Below, piece by piece: positions 1 through 9,255 of a stretch of DNA of 64,000 nucleotides. The translations under genes and the position numbers were made by a program. The DNA is from Gaiellaceae bacterium (GTDB lineage: Bacteria > Actinomycetota > Thermoleophilia > Gaiellales > Gaiellaceae): contig BPGK01000001.1 in the NCBI GenBank assembly GCA_026002995.1, forward strand, positions 868,001 through 932,000, given 5' to 3'. The notes beneath the pieces are model-generated. The model worked only from the letters and a program-made list of their open reading frames with translations. It was not told the origin of the DNA and did no database searches. How positions within the stretch are numbered: the first letter of the stretch is position 1; every line of letters starts with the position of its first letter.

Positions 1-235
1 CGGGAATGGGTGGACGGAGGTGCAGCTGAGCCCAGAAGACCGCGTCCGCGCTACGCACCGTTCGGGCTCTCGATAGCCAGCCGGTGATGGATGCCCCTAC
101 GGGGCGGCGCAGGCCAGGCGGGGCGACGAGCGTGACGCCGGGTAGCTCGGCAAGTGCCTCCTCTAGCGCCATCGCGGAGTTGCGGAGCGAGATCGGCTGG
201 TCGATCGCACGTTGCGACAGGACTACGAGCTTCAT
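1..235 (-). CDS. Partial gene, N-terminus of a probable glycosyltransferase
   Basis: An open frame on the minus strand starts at the ATG complementary to 233-235 (MKLVVLSQRAIDQP) and runs without a stop to the window edge, giving 78 residues of an incomplete protein. The start resembles the first beta strand and loop of GT-B glycosyltransferases, and the position beside other polysaccharide genes fits. It is divergent from the glycosyltransferase starting at 276, leaving about 40 bp between them. No catalytic motif lies in the visible part, so the family is a guess from context. Confidence 0.5.
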   Translation of the reverse strand, partial: MKLVVLSQRAIDQPISLRNSAMALEEALAELPGVTLVAPPGLRRPVGASITGWLSRARTVRSADAVFWAQLHLRPPIP

Positions 236-275
236 GCACGTAACGTAATGGCCTGCTGGTCTGAGCTCATGCGCG

Positions 276-1655
276 ATGATTTTGACGTCCACAATGCGAC
301 GCACTGCGGTCCTCGTTGCCTACCTGTTCCCACCACTCGGTGGAGTCGGGGTTCAACGGGCTCTCAACCTCTGCAAGTATCTCCCGCTTCAGGGGTATCG
401 CGTGATCGTCATCACGGGCCCAGGATCCTCAGCGAGCTACTGGACGCCACTCGACCCAACGCTCGGCTTGGTCGATGCGTGCTCCGAGCACGTTCGTGTC
501 GAGCGCGTGTCGGGCCCCGAGCCGTCACGCGGAGCTACCGGCGCCCGGCTCGATCGAGCCTTGGGCCGTTGGAGCCCGGTTCGTCGCTGGTTCGCAGACG
601 GTGCCGCAGAGGTCGCTCGCCGTCTCGGGGAGAAGGTGGACGTCGTGCTCACCGAGCTCGGTCCCTATGAGACGGCTCTCGCTGGCCAGCGGGTCGCCTC
701 AATCGTCGATGCTCCGCTCGTCGTCGACCTCCAGGATCCTTGGGCGCTCGACGAGATGTGGCTCCACGCAACGGTCCTCCATCGCCGTCTCGACCGACGG
801 AGAATGAAGCAAGTCCTATTCGACGCCGATCGCGTGATCATGAACACGCCCGAGGCCGCGCGCCGTGCCCTCGCCGAGTTCCCCGACCTCCACGGGCGAC
901 TGACGTCCATCCCGAACGGTTACGACGAGGACGACTTCAAGGGACCGGCACCCGAGCGGAGCGATGGGCGGTTCAGGCTCGTGCACTCGGGCTCCCTGCA
1001 CACGGAGATGGGCTTGCGCCACCGACGCACCTCTTGGCTCCGCCGTGCCCTCGGAGGAATGCCGGTGCCTGGTGTGGACTTCCTGTCGCGGTCGCACTAC
1101 TACCTCGTCGCCGCGCTCGAACTCCTCGCTCGGGAAGCCCCAGAGCTGGCGGCGCTCATCGACGTGCACCTGGTCGGCGTGACGACGGCGATCGATCTCG
1201 AGATCGCGTCCCGGCTTCCGGGCGTCCGAGTCCACGGCTTCGTGTCCCACGAAGAGAGCGTCCGCCTGCTGCGCTCGGCCGACCTCCTGTTCCTCCCCAT
1301 GCACACTCTTCCCCCAGGCATGCGGGCAGGCTTGGTGCCGGCCAAGACGTACGAGTACCTGGCAGCGAGGCGGCCGATCCTTGCGGCGGTCCCCGAGGGG
1401 GACGTGCGCGATCTCCTCTCAGAGTCCGGAGCTGCGACGCTCGTGGCGCCCGACGATGTTGAGGGTCTGGCGCGGGCTCTACAGACTCATGTTCTGGGCT
1501 GGCGCGAGGGACGAGGGTCGGTGCCGGTCTCGGCTGCCGTTCTGGAGCGCCTTACCTATCGGCGCCTCACCGCGTGCGTCGCGCACGTGTTGGAGCACGC
1601 GGCGGAGTTGTGCACGCGACCCTTAGACGTCGACGGGCTCCTCCGAGCCTCATGA
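276..1655 (+). CDS. Glycosyltransferase, GT4/GT1-like
   Basis: A 459-residue cytoplasmic GT-B glycosyltransferase that probably transfers a nucleotide-activated sugar during exopolysaccharide assembly. The N-terminus has the family signature YLFPPLGGVGVQRA followed by KYL, typical of group 4-like N-terminal domains. The C-terminal half has the PNGYD linker (about residue 214) and the nucleotide-sugar binding region with VPAKTYEYLAARRPIL (about 350-365), where the E of the E-x7-E motif usually lies. The ATG at 294 (MRRTAVLV) is an equally good start and matches family N-termini better; no Shine-Dalgarno decides. The 3' end overlaps the convergent flippase by 6 bp. Sugar and acceptor are unknown. 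Confidence 0.85.
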   Translation: MILTSTMRRTAVLVAYLFPPLGGVGVQRALNLCKYLPLQGYRVIVITGPGSSASYWTPLDPTLGLVDACSEHVRVERVSGPEPSRGATGARLDRALGRWSPVRRWFADGAAEVARRLGEKVDVVLTELGPYETALAGQRVASIVDAPLVVDLQDPWALDEMWLHATVLHRRLDRRRMKQVLFDADRVIMNTPEAARRALAEFPDLHGRLTSIPNGYDEDDFKGPAPERSDGRFRLVHSGSLHTEMGLRHRRTSWLRRALGGMPVPGVDFLSRSHYYLVAALELLAREAPELAALIDVHLVGVTTAIDLEIASRLPGVRVHGFVSHEESVRLLRSADLLFLPMHTLPPGMRAGLVPAKTYEYLAARRPILAAVPEGDVRDLLSESGAATLVAPDDVEGLARALQTHVLGWREGRGSVPVSAAVLERLTYRRLTACVAHVLEHAAELCTRPLDVDGLLRAS

Positions 1656-3164
1656 CGGATCTCGCCGGAAGGCGTCTCGAGCAGAGCGGAGCCCAATCGT
1701 CAGCAGATCCAGCATGACGTCGCGAGAGAACATGAGAAGTCCACCGATCGTCGTGAGCGCCGCAGCGAGGGCGCCGACCGCTCCCGCGACGAGTGTGGTA
1801 CCGATCTGAGTCGTGACGATCCAACCGACCGCTCCCCCGATCACCGCGACAGACAGGGGCGCGAGGAGCGCGATGGCGATGCGAGCTCCCGCGAGTCTCC
1901 GTACGGCTGGCACGAGGACGGCGCTCTCTGCACCAGCGCCGAGGATCCAACCGATTCCGACGCCGACGCCGCCCACTGCAGGCAGGAGCGCTGCTGCCGA
2001 GACGACCCAGGTTACGCCGTAGGCGATCGACGAGCGGAGCACGATCTCGGGCCTGTTCGCTGCGAACAGGTAGCCGACGGCTGCGGTCGCGAAGGTTCCG
2101 GTGACCATCAGCGCGAGGCTCGCTAGCGGGAGGAGCGGAACAATCCCGTCCCACTTGCTGCCGAAGAGACTCGGAACGTAGCCCGGAGCACCCGCTGCGA
2201 AGGCTGCCAGGAGGATCGCGGACGCTGCCGCAGCGAGCCTCGCGGTGCGCTCGATCAAGGGACGCGGATCTCTCCCACGTGCGAGGAGGTGCGACATGGT
2301 CGGGAACGTCACGCGACCGATCGCTTCGTACAGGACAGAAGGCACCTGCACGAGTCGTGCTGTCAGTGACCAGAGTCCGAGCGTGTAGATGCCGCCCATG
2401 ACCCCCGTGACCGCGTTCACCCCTTGCTCTCTCCCGACGATCGCGATCCAGTTCGCCTGAAATCGCACACCGAAGCGAATCAGAGGCCCGACATCTCGGA
2501 TCAGCTCCAGCGTCGGTCGCCGAAGTCCGCCACCCGGAACGACGGCCATGGCGAGCGCGCCGCAGATGGACCGGAAGACGGTGCCTGTCGCGAGCCCCCA
2601 GACGCCAAGGTCGAAGGCGGCAACCGCCGTTATCGACCACGCGTAGTAGCCGAAGACCGAAGCGGCATCGACGGCCGTGATCTGCCGCATTCTGATCTCG
2701 CGCGCGAGGCCGATCTTCCCCGCTGCCTGGAGGGTGCCGATCGGAACTGCCAGGCTCATCATGGCAGTCACCTGTCCGATCTCGCCGAACGGGAGAGCGA
2801 CGGCTGCCACGAGAAACACGAGTAAGCCGGTGATGCAGAGCTGGAGCCCTGTCAGAGTTCGAAGCTCGGGCTCAGTGGGAGGCTCGGGTCGGCGGATCAG
2901 CGCGCTCGCAAGTCCCCCTTCGGCGAACGCGCTCACGATGATCAGTACGGTTGAGCCCACCGCGACGACGCCGAATGCATTCGGATCGAGCAGCCGCGCG
3001 AGGACGAGGTTGCCGAAGAAGGCGGTGACGAGGTTCGCGAGCCCCCACGAGCCGACGAGGAACAGCGCTGCGGACGCGCGGTGTTTGACGCCGCCATCGT
3101 CAGAGCCGCCTTCGGCGGGTGAAGATCCTGCTTGGACGCTTCTCGGCTCCCCGGGGTTGGTCAT
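1650..3164 (-). CDS. Polysaccharide flippase, Wzx-like (MOP superfamily)
   Basis: A 504-residue integral membrane protein of the oligosaccharidyl-lipid flippase family, expected to flip undecaprenyl-linked repeat units across the membrane. After a hydrophilic N-terminus of about 30 residues there are roughly 12-14 hydrophobic segments. The early loop LARLLDPNAFGVVAVGST is the family hallmark (N-terminal polysaccharide_synt motif L-x(5)-FG). It neighbours Wzz- and Wzy-like genes, completing a Wzy-dependent pathway. The start ATG at 3164 is followed by an atypically long hydrophilic leader, so a GTG about 25 codons downstream (before KHRASAALF) is possible. The gene is divergent from the Wzz-like gene, with 194 bp between. 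Confidence 0.88.
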   Translation of the reverse strand: MTNPGEPRSVQAGSSPAEGGSDDGGVKHRASAALFLVGSWGLANLVTAFFGNLVLARLLDPNAFGVVAVGSTVLIIVSAFAEGGLASALIRRPEPPTEPELRTLTGLQLCITGLLVFLVAAVALPFGEIGQVTAMMSLAVPIGTLQAAGKIGLAREIRMRQITAVDAASVFGYYAWSITAVAAFDLGVWGLATGTVFRSICGALAMAVVPGGGLRRPTLELIRDVGPLIRFGVRFQANWIAIVGREQGVNAVTGVMGGIYTLGLWSLTARLVQVPSVLYEAIGRVTFPTMSHLLARGRDPRPLIERTARLAAAASAILLAAFAAGAPGYVPSLFGSKWDGIVPLLPLASLALMVTGTFATAAVGYLFAANRPEIVLRSSIAYGVTWVVSAAALLPAVGGVGVGIGWILGAGAESAVLVPAVRRLAGARIAIALLAPLSVAVIGGAVGWIVTTQIGTTLVAGAVGALAAALTTIGGLLMFSRDVMLDLLTIGLRSARDAFRRDPS

Positions 3165-3358
3165 CGAGTCATGGCTCCAGGCGGCTGCCGCAGGCTACGC
3201 GTACGCCCTCCGTGCGTGTATCGGCACAGGCGGCCGAACATCCATGCGCTGGAGACCCCTGCCTGTCGGAGCGAGGGCGGTCGAGTGTGTGGCTGGCGTC
3301 CGAAGCGCTGGTACGTACACTTCGAAGTAACGACAGGGGTGCGGTTACCCGGGGAGAC

Positions 3359-4171
3359 ATGGATCTGTTCACGTACTGGCAGGTGGTGAGACGACAGCGC
3401 CGGCTCATCGTGCTCGGCGGGCTCGTGACGGCGGTGCTGGCGGCGTTCGCGCTGTTCAAGGTGTCCACCTCGGGCCTCGAGCTCCGATCTCCGCCAACAT
3501 ACAGAGCGAGCTCGAAGCTCTTCGTGACGCAGAGCGGCTTCCCCTGGGGTCGCACCGCGCTCGACGAGTACATTCGCGTCCGGGGTGCGAACTCGGCCGT
3601 CCCTCGGTTCGCGGACCCGTCTCGCATGGAATATCTGGCGAGTCTCTACTCCGAGCTTGCCATGAGCGATGCCGTGCGCCGGATCGCGTTTGGCAATCGC
3701 GAGCTCCCGAGCTCGGACGACTACGAAGTCGTCGCTCTCAAGGCCCCGGACGGCCGTCCGATGCCGCTGATCGAGGTTGCGGGGCTGAGCAGCTCCGCCG
3801 AGCGTGCCGTCGCCATCGCGAACCGTGTCGCCGGGGCACTCCAGACGTTCGTCGCTCGTCGGCAGACGCAGAGCAAGATCCCCGAGAGCACGCGCATCGT
3901 GCTCCCCGTCGTCGATCAGGCAGAGCAGGCCGAGGTCTTCGAAGGAGTCAAGCTCACGACCGCAGTGATGATCCTGCTGCTTGGAACGGTCGCTACGCTG
4001 TTCGCAGCGTTCACCACCGACAACGTGAAGCGTCAGCGTCGACTGGCAGCGGAGCTCGAGTCGGTCGAACAGGACGTCGTCGGCATGACACGGGCGGACG
4101 ATTCCGCTGTGCATTCGCTCGGGAGCCCAGCTGGGAAGACGCGCGCGGGCTCGGCCAGCAGGCCACTGTAG
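3359..4171 (+). CDS. Wzz-like chain-length determinant / polysaccharide co-polymerase
   Basis: A 270-residue protein with the polysaccharide co-polymerase layout: a short cytoplasmic N-terminus, TM1 at about residues 16-34, an extracytoplasmic domain to about residue 195, TM2 at about 198-219 and a 50-residue cytoplasmic tail. Such proteins set polymer length for Wzy polymerases. The start is fixed by GGGGAG just upstream of the ATG and by the MDLFTYWQVVRRQRR family-like beginning; the frame is open further upstream but without family features. There is no Walker ATPase or tyrosine kinase domain, so this is the kinase-less type. It is followed after 15 bp by the Wzy-like gene and is probably cotranscribed with it. 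Confidence 0.8.
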   Translation: MDLFTYWQVVRRQRRLIVLGGLVTAVLAAFALFKVSTSGLELRSPPTYRASSKLFVTQSGFPWGRTALDEYIRVRGANSAVPRFADPSRMEYLASLYSELAMSDAVRRIAFGNRELPSSDDYEVVALKAPDGRPMPLIEVAGLSSSAERAVAIANRVAGALQTFVARRQTQSKIPESTRIVLPVVDQAEQAEVFEGVKLTTAVMILLLGTVATLFAAFTTDNVKRQRRLAAELESVEQDVVGMTRADDSAVHSLGSPAGKTRAGSASRPL

Positions 4172-4186
4172 GTCGCGGACGCCGCG

Positions 4187-5641
4187 ATGAGAGGCACGCT
4201 GCGCCTCGAGTGGACGTGGCTGATCGGGCTGTTGCTCCTGTGCCTCCTCTTCGTCCCTGCGCGAAGGTACTCGCTTCCCATCACGCTCCCGTTCGAGCTC
4301 GACTTGTATCGGGCGCTGCTCGCTGGGACACTCGGCCTCTGGTTCCTCTCACTGCTCTCGGATGAGCGAGTTCGCGTTCGAGCGAGCGGGCTCGAAGGCC
4401 CGCTGATCCTCTATCTCGTTGCCGTCAGCGGGTCGTTGCTCGCGAACGCGGACCGGGTCTCGGCCTACCAGGGCGAGGCTGTGAAATCGCTCTTCGTCCT
4501 CGCGAGCGTCGTGCTCACGTTCTACCTCGTCGTCAGTGCGCTTCGGAGCTTGGAGGACGTCGAGGCGATCCTCGCGATCCTCGTGCTCGGGAGCGCGGTC
4601 GTGGCTGCATTCGCAGTGATCGAGTCACGTACAGGCTGGACACCGTTCGACTCGTTGGATCGGTACGTTCCGATCCTTCGGCCGATCGCTGGCGACGAAG
4701 GGGCGCTCTTGCGGGACGGGAGGTTCAGAGCCGCGGGGTCGGCCGAGCACCCGGTTGCCCTCTCTGCGATGTTCGCGCTCGTTGCTCCGATCGCGGTCGC
4801 GTTCGCTGTGCGCCGACGAGGATCGGTGATCTGGTGGGCAGCGCTCGGCCTCCTCGTCATCGGGGCCGTGTCGACGGTGTCGCGCACGGCAGTCGTGATG
4901 CTCGTGACGTCCTTTGCGGTCTTCTGCGCTCTCCAGTGGCGGGAAGCAAGGCGTTTCATCCCGCTGGCTCTAGTCGTGCTCGCTTGCGTGCACCTCCTCG
5001 TGCCGGGCGCCCTCGGCTCGCTCCGACAGGGTCTCAGCCCGTCGCGAGCAATCGCAGAGCAGCAGTCGCTGCCCGACTCCGAGCTCTCCGCGGGCAGGAT
5101 CGCCGACCTCGGTCCGTCGTTCGAGGAGTTCAGCAGAAAGCCGGTGCTGGGCTACGGGGCGGGAACGAGAATCGTCGTCGGCGAGAAAGCGAACGCGCGC
5201 CTCCTGGACAACCAGTGGCTCGGAACCCTGCTCGACACGGGCATCGTCGGAGTGTTCGCCCTGGCTTGGCTCTTCGCGCGGTTCGTGTCCCGGCTGACGC
5301 GTGCTAGCGCGGCGGCGGCTCCGGCCGACGCCGTGCTCCTCGTCGCGCTTGCGTGCAGCGCTCTCGCGTATGCGGTCGGGATGTTCTTCTTCGACTCCTT
5401 CGCGTTCATCCAGGTCACGTTGGTCTTGTTCGTCGTTCTCGGGGCGGGTTGTGCACTCGCGCTTGCGCCGGGCCGCATCTTCGAAGCCCTTCCGGAGCCG
5501 ATCGTCGCGCCCGCCTTCGTGCGCAAGCGGAGGCTCCGGGCTCGCATCGCTGCGGCGGCGGCCATTCACCGCGAGCGCGTCCGCGCCCAGCTCGAGAGAG
5601 CGCGCGACTACGGGGTTCGCCGTAGGCCGCCTGAGGCGTGA
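4187..5641 (+). CDS. O-antigen ligase / Wzy-like polymerase family membrane protein
   Basis: A 484-residue polytopic membrane protein with about 11-12 hydrophobic segments and one large periplasmic loop in the second half (about residues 270-350). That loop contains the Wzy_C-type motif region GYGAGTR and LDNQWLGTLLDTGIVG, where O-antigen ligases and polymerases keep their functional residues. It probably polymerises or ligates lipid-linked repeat units outside the membrane. It forms a unit with the Wzz-like gene immediately upstream. The arginine-rich C-terminus (KRRLRARIA to the end) should be cytoplasmic. Ligase and polymerase cannot be told apart from sequence alone. Its end overlaps the convergent asparagine synthase gene by 34 bp. 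Confidence 0.82.
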   Translation: MRGTLRLEWTWLIGLLLLCLLFVPARRYSLPITLPFELDLYRALLAGTLGLWFLSLLSDERVRVRASGLEGPLILYLVAVSGSLLANADRVSAYQGEAVKSLFVLASVVLTFYLVVSALRSLEDVEAILAILVLGSAVVAAFAVIESRTGWTPFDSLDRYVPILRPIAGDEGALLRDGRFRAAGSAEHPVALSAMFALVAPIAVAFAVRRRGSVIWWAALGLLVIGAVSTVSRTAVVMLVTSFAVFCALQWREARRFIPLALVVLACVHLLVPGALGSLRQGLSPSRAIAEQQSLPDSELSAGRIADLGPSFEEFSRKPVLGYGAGTRIVVGEKANARLLDNQWLGTLLDTGIVGVFALAWLFARFVSRLTRASAAAAPADAVLLVALACSALAYAVGMFFFDSFAFIQVTLVLFVVLGAGCALALAPGRIFEALPEPIVAPAFVRKRRLRARIAAAAAIHRERVRAQLERARDYGVRRRPPEA

Positions 5642-7539
5642 GGCACTGCAGTACGAGAGAGCGCGTCCGCCCGCGCCCTGAAGGATGTCAGCCACGACTC
5701 GAGCACGAGGATCGCGAACAGCACGCGAGCCTCGTCCTCCGCGGGCGCGCTTCGATATCGACGAAGCAGGCTCTCGACCTCGGTTCCGTCGAGCAGTTCG
5801 CGGTACGCAGCTCTCGGATCTCGCAGTCGCTCTCCGGCTGTTTCCTCGAGCTGCGCCCCGAGCCAGGTCCCGAGCGCGAAGCGGAAGAATCCGATCTTGC
5901 GCTTGTGCACGGTCTCGGATGGAAGCAGCGTGCTGCCGACCTCGCGTAGCACGCGCTTCGTGATCCCGCCGCGTACCTTCATGGACGGAGGCAGGCGGGC
6001 CGCCCACTCGACGATCCTGTGATCGAGATACGGAACTCGAACCTCGAGCGAATGGGCCATCGACGTTCGGTCGAAGTAGAGCAACATGTCGTCGACGAGA
6101 CCGAGCCTGGCGTCGAGGTAGAGCATGCTCGAGAGCGGATCGCCGTTCACTGAGCCACGGAATGCTTCGAGCTCCGAGTGGACGAAGCTCTCCGGTATCG
6201 CCGCGAGACGTCCTCGGTAGAGCTCGGTCCGAGACTTCCCGAGGAGGCGTCCGCTCACCGCCAGGAGGCGCTCGGATGGGTCGTCTGCAGCAAGCGCTCG
6301 GACGGCGCGCTGCAGCCCGCGGTGCGGCCATGGGAGACGCGCGAGGCCCCGTCGTGCGGCTCCGGGGATCCCATCGAGGAGACGGAGCGTCGAGGCCACA
6401 CGGTGCTTCCGGTACCCACCGAAGAGCTCGTCTGCGCCCTGGCCGGACAGGGCGACGGTTACGTACTCCGAAGCGAGGCGACTCAAGAGGTCGAACCCGA
6501 GCGCGGAGAGATCGGCGACGGGCTCGTCCAGGTGCCAAACGAACTCGTCCAAGTCGAGTGTTGGTTCAGTCACGGACAGCTCGAGCTCGTGGTGCTCGCA
6601 GCCAAGCGCTCGTGCGATGTGTCGCGCATCGGCAAGCTCGTTCGCGTGATCCTCACGGAAGCCGACAGAGAAAGTCACCGTCGGGCCCGTCGAGGCCTCC
6701 GCCATGAGCGCAACGATGAGGCTGGAATCAAGTCCCCCGGACAGCATCGCACCGATCGGCACGTCGCTCATGAGGCGATCACGAACGGCGAGGCGGAGCA
6801 GCTCCAGCAACTCCTCGGCGTACTCGGAGATCGTCCGCGCAGGGTGTTCGGGCTCCGGATGCGGGTACTCCCAGAACAGGCTCTCGCGTACGTCTCCGTC
6901 GGCGATCTCGAGAAGACCACCGGGAGCGAGCTTCCGCACGCCGGCGAGGACTGTTCGCGGGCCTGGGACGAATCCGAGTGAGAGGTAGAGATCGATCGCC
7001 TCGTAGTCGAGTTCGGCGTCGACGAGACCGCTCGCCAGCAGCGCCTTGAGCTCGGATGCGAAGACGACGAGGTCGTCGACCCGTGTCCAGTAGAGCGGCT
7101 TCACACCCAGACGGTCACGTGCCAGAACAGCTCGCCGGCGGTGACCGTCCCAGACTGCGATCGCGAACTTCCCTCGGACGAGTTGGGCGAAGCGCAACCC
7201 GTCGCGCTCGTACAGGTGGGGGATTATCTCCGTGTCGCAGTGGCTGCGGAACTCGTGTCCGGCACGTGAGAGCTCCCGGCGCAGTTCCTCGTGGTTGTAC
7301 AGCTCGCCGTTCTGGATAGCGACGATCCGGCCGTCCTCGCTCACGAACGGTTGGTGACCGCCCTCGACATCGACGATCGACAGTCTCCGCACTCCTAGCG
7401 CGATGCCTGCGGCCGTAAAGGCTCCGCGGTCGTTCGGCCCACGGTGCGCCATTGCGTCGGTCATCACATCGAGGCGGGCCTGCGAGAGAACCTCGCGAGG
7501 ATCGCCTCCGACCTGCACCACGCCACAGATCCCGCACAC
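5608..7539 (-). CDS. asnB: Asparagine synthase (glutamine-hydrolysing) family protein
   Basis: A 643-residue class II glutamine amidotransferase fused to an adenylating synthetase domain. The start is placed at the GTG complementary to 7537-7539 because the next codon gives the nucleophile Cys2 (V-CGICGVV); family members need the Cys directly after the initiator, although an ATG at 7617 is in frame. The glutaminase domain shows HRGPND and QNGELYNH; the synthetase has the pyrophosphatase loop SGGLDSS at about residues 267-273. In polysaccharide loci such proteins often amidate sugar carboxylates or other substrates rather than make free asparagine; which applies here is unknown. It is transcribed away from the GT2 gene starting about 55 bp further on. 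Confidence 0.88.
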   Translation of the reverse strand: MCGICGVVQVGGDPREVLSQARLDVMTDAMAHRGPNDRGAFTAAGIALGVRRLSIVDVEGGHQPFVSEDGRIVAIQNGELYNHEELRRELSRAGHEFRSHCDTEIIPHLYERDGLRFAQLVRGKFAIAVWDGHRRRAVLARDRLGVKPLYWTRVDDLVVFASELKALLASGLVDAELDYEAIDLYLSLGFVPGPRTVLAGVRKLAPGGLLEIADGDVRESLFWEYPHPEPEHPARTISEYAEELLELLRLAVRDRLMSDVPIGAMLSGGLDSSLIVALMAEASTGPTVTFSVGFREDHANELADARHIARALGCEHHELELSVTEPTLDLDEFVWHLDEPVADLSALGFDLLSRLASEYVTVALSGQGADELFGGYRKHRVASTLRLLDGIPGAARRGLARLPWPHRGLQRAVRALAADDPSERLLAVSGRLLGKSRTELYRGRLAAIPESFVHSELEAFRGSVNGDPLSSMLYLDARLGLVDDMLLYFDRTSMAHSLEVRVPYLDHRIVEWAARLPPSMKVRGGITKRVLREVGSTLLPSETVHKRKIGFFRFALGTWLGAQLEETAGERLRDPRAAYRELLDGTEVESLLRRYRSAPAEDEARVLFAILVLESWLTSFRARADALSRTAVPHASGGLRRTP

Positions 7540-7592
7540 GTCTGGCGCAGAGTAGCCGGGGCCGTCGACGATGGCTACGTCGGGCACGAAGT

Positions 7593-8570
7593 GTGTTGAA
7601 TGAGGCTGTGCGCTCAACTGCGAAGCGGCTCGCGGTGATCATCGTGTCCGCGAATAGCGGACACTGGCTCAGGCCGTGTCTTCGCACCGTGTTCGAGCAC
7701 GCTGGTGATATCGAGCTCGACGTCGTAGTGGTCGACTCGGGCTGTACCGATGACACCGTCGCGCTCGTCCAGAGAGAGTTCCCTCGAGCGAGGACGCTCT
7801 CCTGCATCAATCGAGGGTTCGCCCATGCAAATAACCAGGCGCTGCGCGGAGTCGATTCCGAGTGGATCCTCTTCCTCAATCCGGACACGGAGATCCTCGA
7901 TGGGAGCCTTGCGGATCTCGTCGCGCGTGCCGACGCTCGGATAGACATCGGTCTCGTAGGCGTTCGCCAAGTCACGCAGGAGGGCCAGCTCTTTCCTACG
8001 ATCCGCCGCTTCCCGTCGGTTGCGCGAGCTTGGTTCGAGGCTCTCGGATCCGAGCGACTTCCGATTCGCGCCCCCTGGCTCGGTGAGCGCGAGCTCGACC
8101 TCGACCGCTACAACGACGAGGTCGAGTGCGATTGGACGAGCGGCTCGTTCATGCTTGCCCGCCGCGATGCGCTGCTCGGTGCGGGCTTCTTCGACGAGCG
8201 GTTCTTCCTCTACGCCGAGGAGACGGACCTCTGTCTCCGCATCAAGCGCGCAGGTTGGCGCGTCTTGCACATGCCGTACCTCACCGTGCTCCATCACGTC
8301 CGCACGAACTCCTGGGAGCCTCGCCTCCACGCCCAAGCGGTCTTTGCTCGGCGCCAGTACCTCGAGAAGCACTTCCCGCCGATGCGACGCGGTGCTGCGC
8401 TCGGAGCCCTCATCGTCGCGCAGGGGATCCGCGCGCTGCTCCCTGGTGTCGCCGAGAGGCGTGCGAGCTCCCTCGCGGCTCTCAAGACCCTCATCGGGCT
8501 CGAGCCACCGCCGTTCGGTCGGCCTCCGCCGGTGGCGCTCGTCCGCGACGAGAGCGTGGACAGCGGTTGA
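7593..8570 (+). CDS. Glycosyltransferase family 2, rhamnosyltransferase-like
   Basis: A GT-A fold glycosyltransferase of about 325 residues. The catalytic domain begins KRLAVIIVSANSG, continues with VVVVDSGCTDDT, and carries the metal/nucleotide binding motif LNPDTEI (about residues 95-101) typical of rhamnosyltransferase-like GT2 proteins. A later WTSGSFMLARRDAL and FFLYAEETDLCLR give the acceptor-side ED motif. The start is uncertain: GTG 7593, TTG 7596 and GTG 7608 are all in frame and none has a convincing ribosome site. It is expected to act on the cytoplasmic face in repeat-unit assembly. The donor is not predictable. Confidence 0.85.
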   Translation: MLNEAVRSTAKRLAVIIVSANSGHWLRPCLRTVFEHAGDIELDVVVVDSGCTDDTVALVQREFPRARTLSCINRGFAHANNQALRGVDSEWILFLNPDTEILDGSLADLVARADARIDIGLVGVRQVTQEGQLFPTIRRFPSVARAWFEALGSERLPIRAPWLGERELDLDRYNDEVECDWTSGSFMLARRDALLGAGFFDERFFLYAEETDLCLRIKRAGWRVLHMPYLTVLHHVRTNSWEPRLHAQAVFARRQYLEKHFPPMRRGAALGALIVAQGIRALLPGVAERRASSLAALKTLIGLEPPPFGRPPPVALVRDESVDSG

Positions 8571-8601
8571 GCCCTGCCGTCTTGCAACCGATGACCCGAC
8601 T

Positions 8602-9222
8602 GTGGGGACGTCTTCGCTATCAGTCGCTGCGACGAGGATCAGCCCCGAGTTGGCTCTCGTCGATCCTGAACTCGCCGGAGACGCTCGGAAGCATCTCCCG
8701 GATCCTTCCGACACCCTCACCGCGATCAGCGCCGTTTCGGCGCCTCGGAACGCCGTGCCGGTTGACTCACTCCTCGGACGGTGCGCTCGTTGGGCCTCGC
8801 GCGGCGCCGTGCCTGGCCTCACGTTGACCGCTGCGATCGCTCTCGCCACTGCCCTCGTCGCGGGAGGTCTCGCCGTGACGCAGCGAGGAGGCGGATCGAG
8901 CTCCGAGGCTCCGGCCCATGTCGAGACACCGGTCTCCTTCATGCCGACCGAGGGCACCCCGAGCACGGTACCTCGACGCTTCTCCTGGGCTCCGGCTCAC
9001 GGTGCTTCCGCGTACCGCGTCGAGTTCTACCGCGGAGACGAGCGGATCTTCGCGGCTGACACCACGAGACCCGAGGTGACCGTTCCGGTCGCCTGGACGT
9101 TCGAGGGAACGCGTCGACGCTTTGCTCCAGGGGAGTACCGGTGGTATGTCTGGCCCCTGCGCGACCGTCTTCGAGCGACGGAGCCCGTTGTCAGCGCGCG
9201 ACTCCTCATCGCTGAGCGCTGA
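8602..9222 (+). CDS. Hypothetical membrane-anchored protein with an FN3-like domain
   Basis: A frame of about 206 residues. An N-terminal cytoplasmic stretch is followed by one transmembrane helix (around GLTLTAAIALATALVAGG), then a 90-residue extracellular part in which RFSWAPAHGASAYRVEFY and GEYRWYVWPL are typical of fibronectin-type-III-like beta sandwiches. It probably sits on the cell surface near the exported polysaccharide, but no function can be named. The GTG at 8602 is the first usable start after the preceding glycosyltransferase stop; the frame stays open upstream inside that gene, so the exact start is unsure. Codon usage matches its neighbours. Confidence 0.55.
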   Translation: MGTSSLSVAATRISPELALVDPELAGDARKHLPDPSDTLTAISAVSAPRNAVPVDSLLGRCARWASRGAVPGLTLTAAIALATALVAGGLAVTQRGGGSSSEAPAHVETPVSFMPTEGTPSTVPRRFSWAPAHGASAYRVEFYRGDERIFAADTTRPEVTVPVAWTFEGTRRRFAPGEYRWYVWPLRDRLRATEPVVSARLLIAER

Positions 9223-9255
9223 GCTCGGCCTGGAGCCTTCTCTTCAGAACTCGGA

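Noticed and set aside
7540-7617. Upstream ATG start for the asparagine synthase
   Set aside because: It would add 26 residues before the Cys that must be the N-terminal nucleophile after Met removal.
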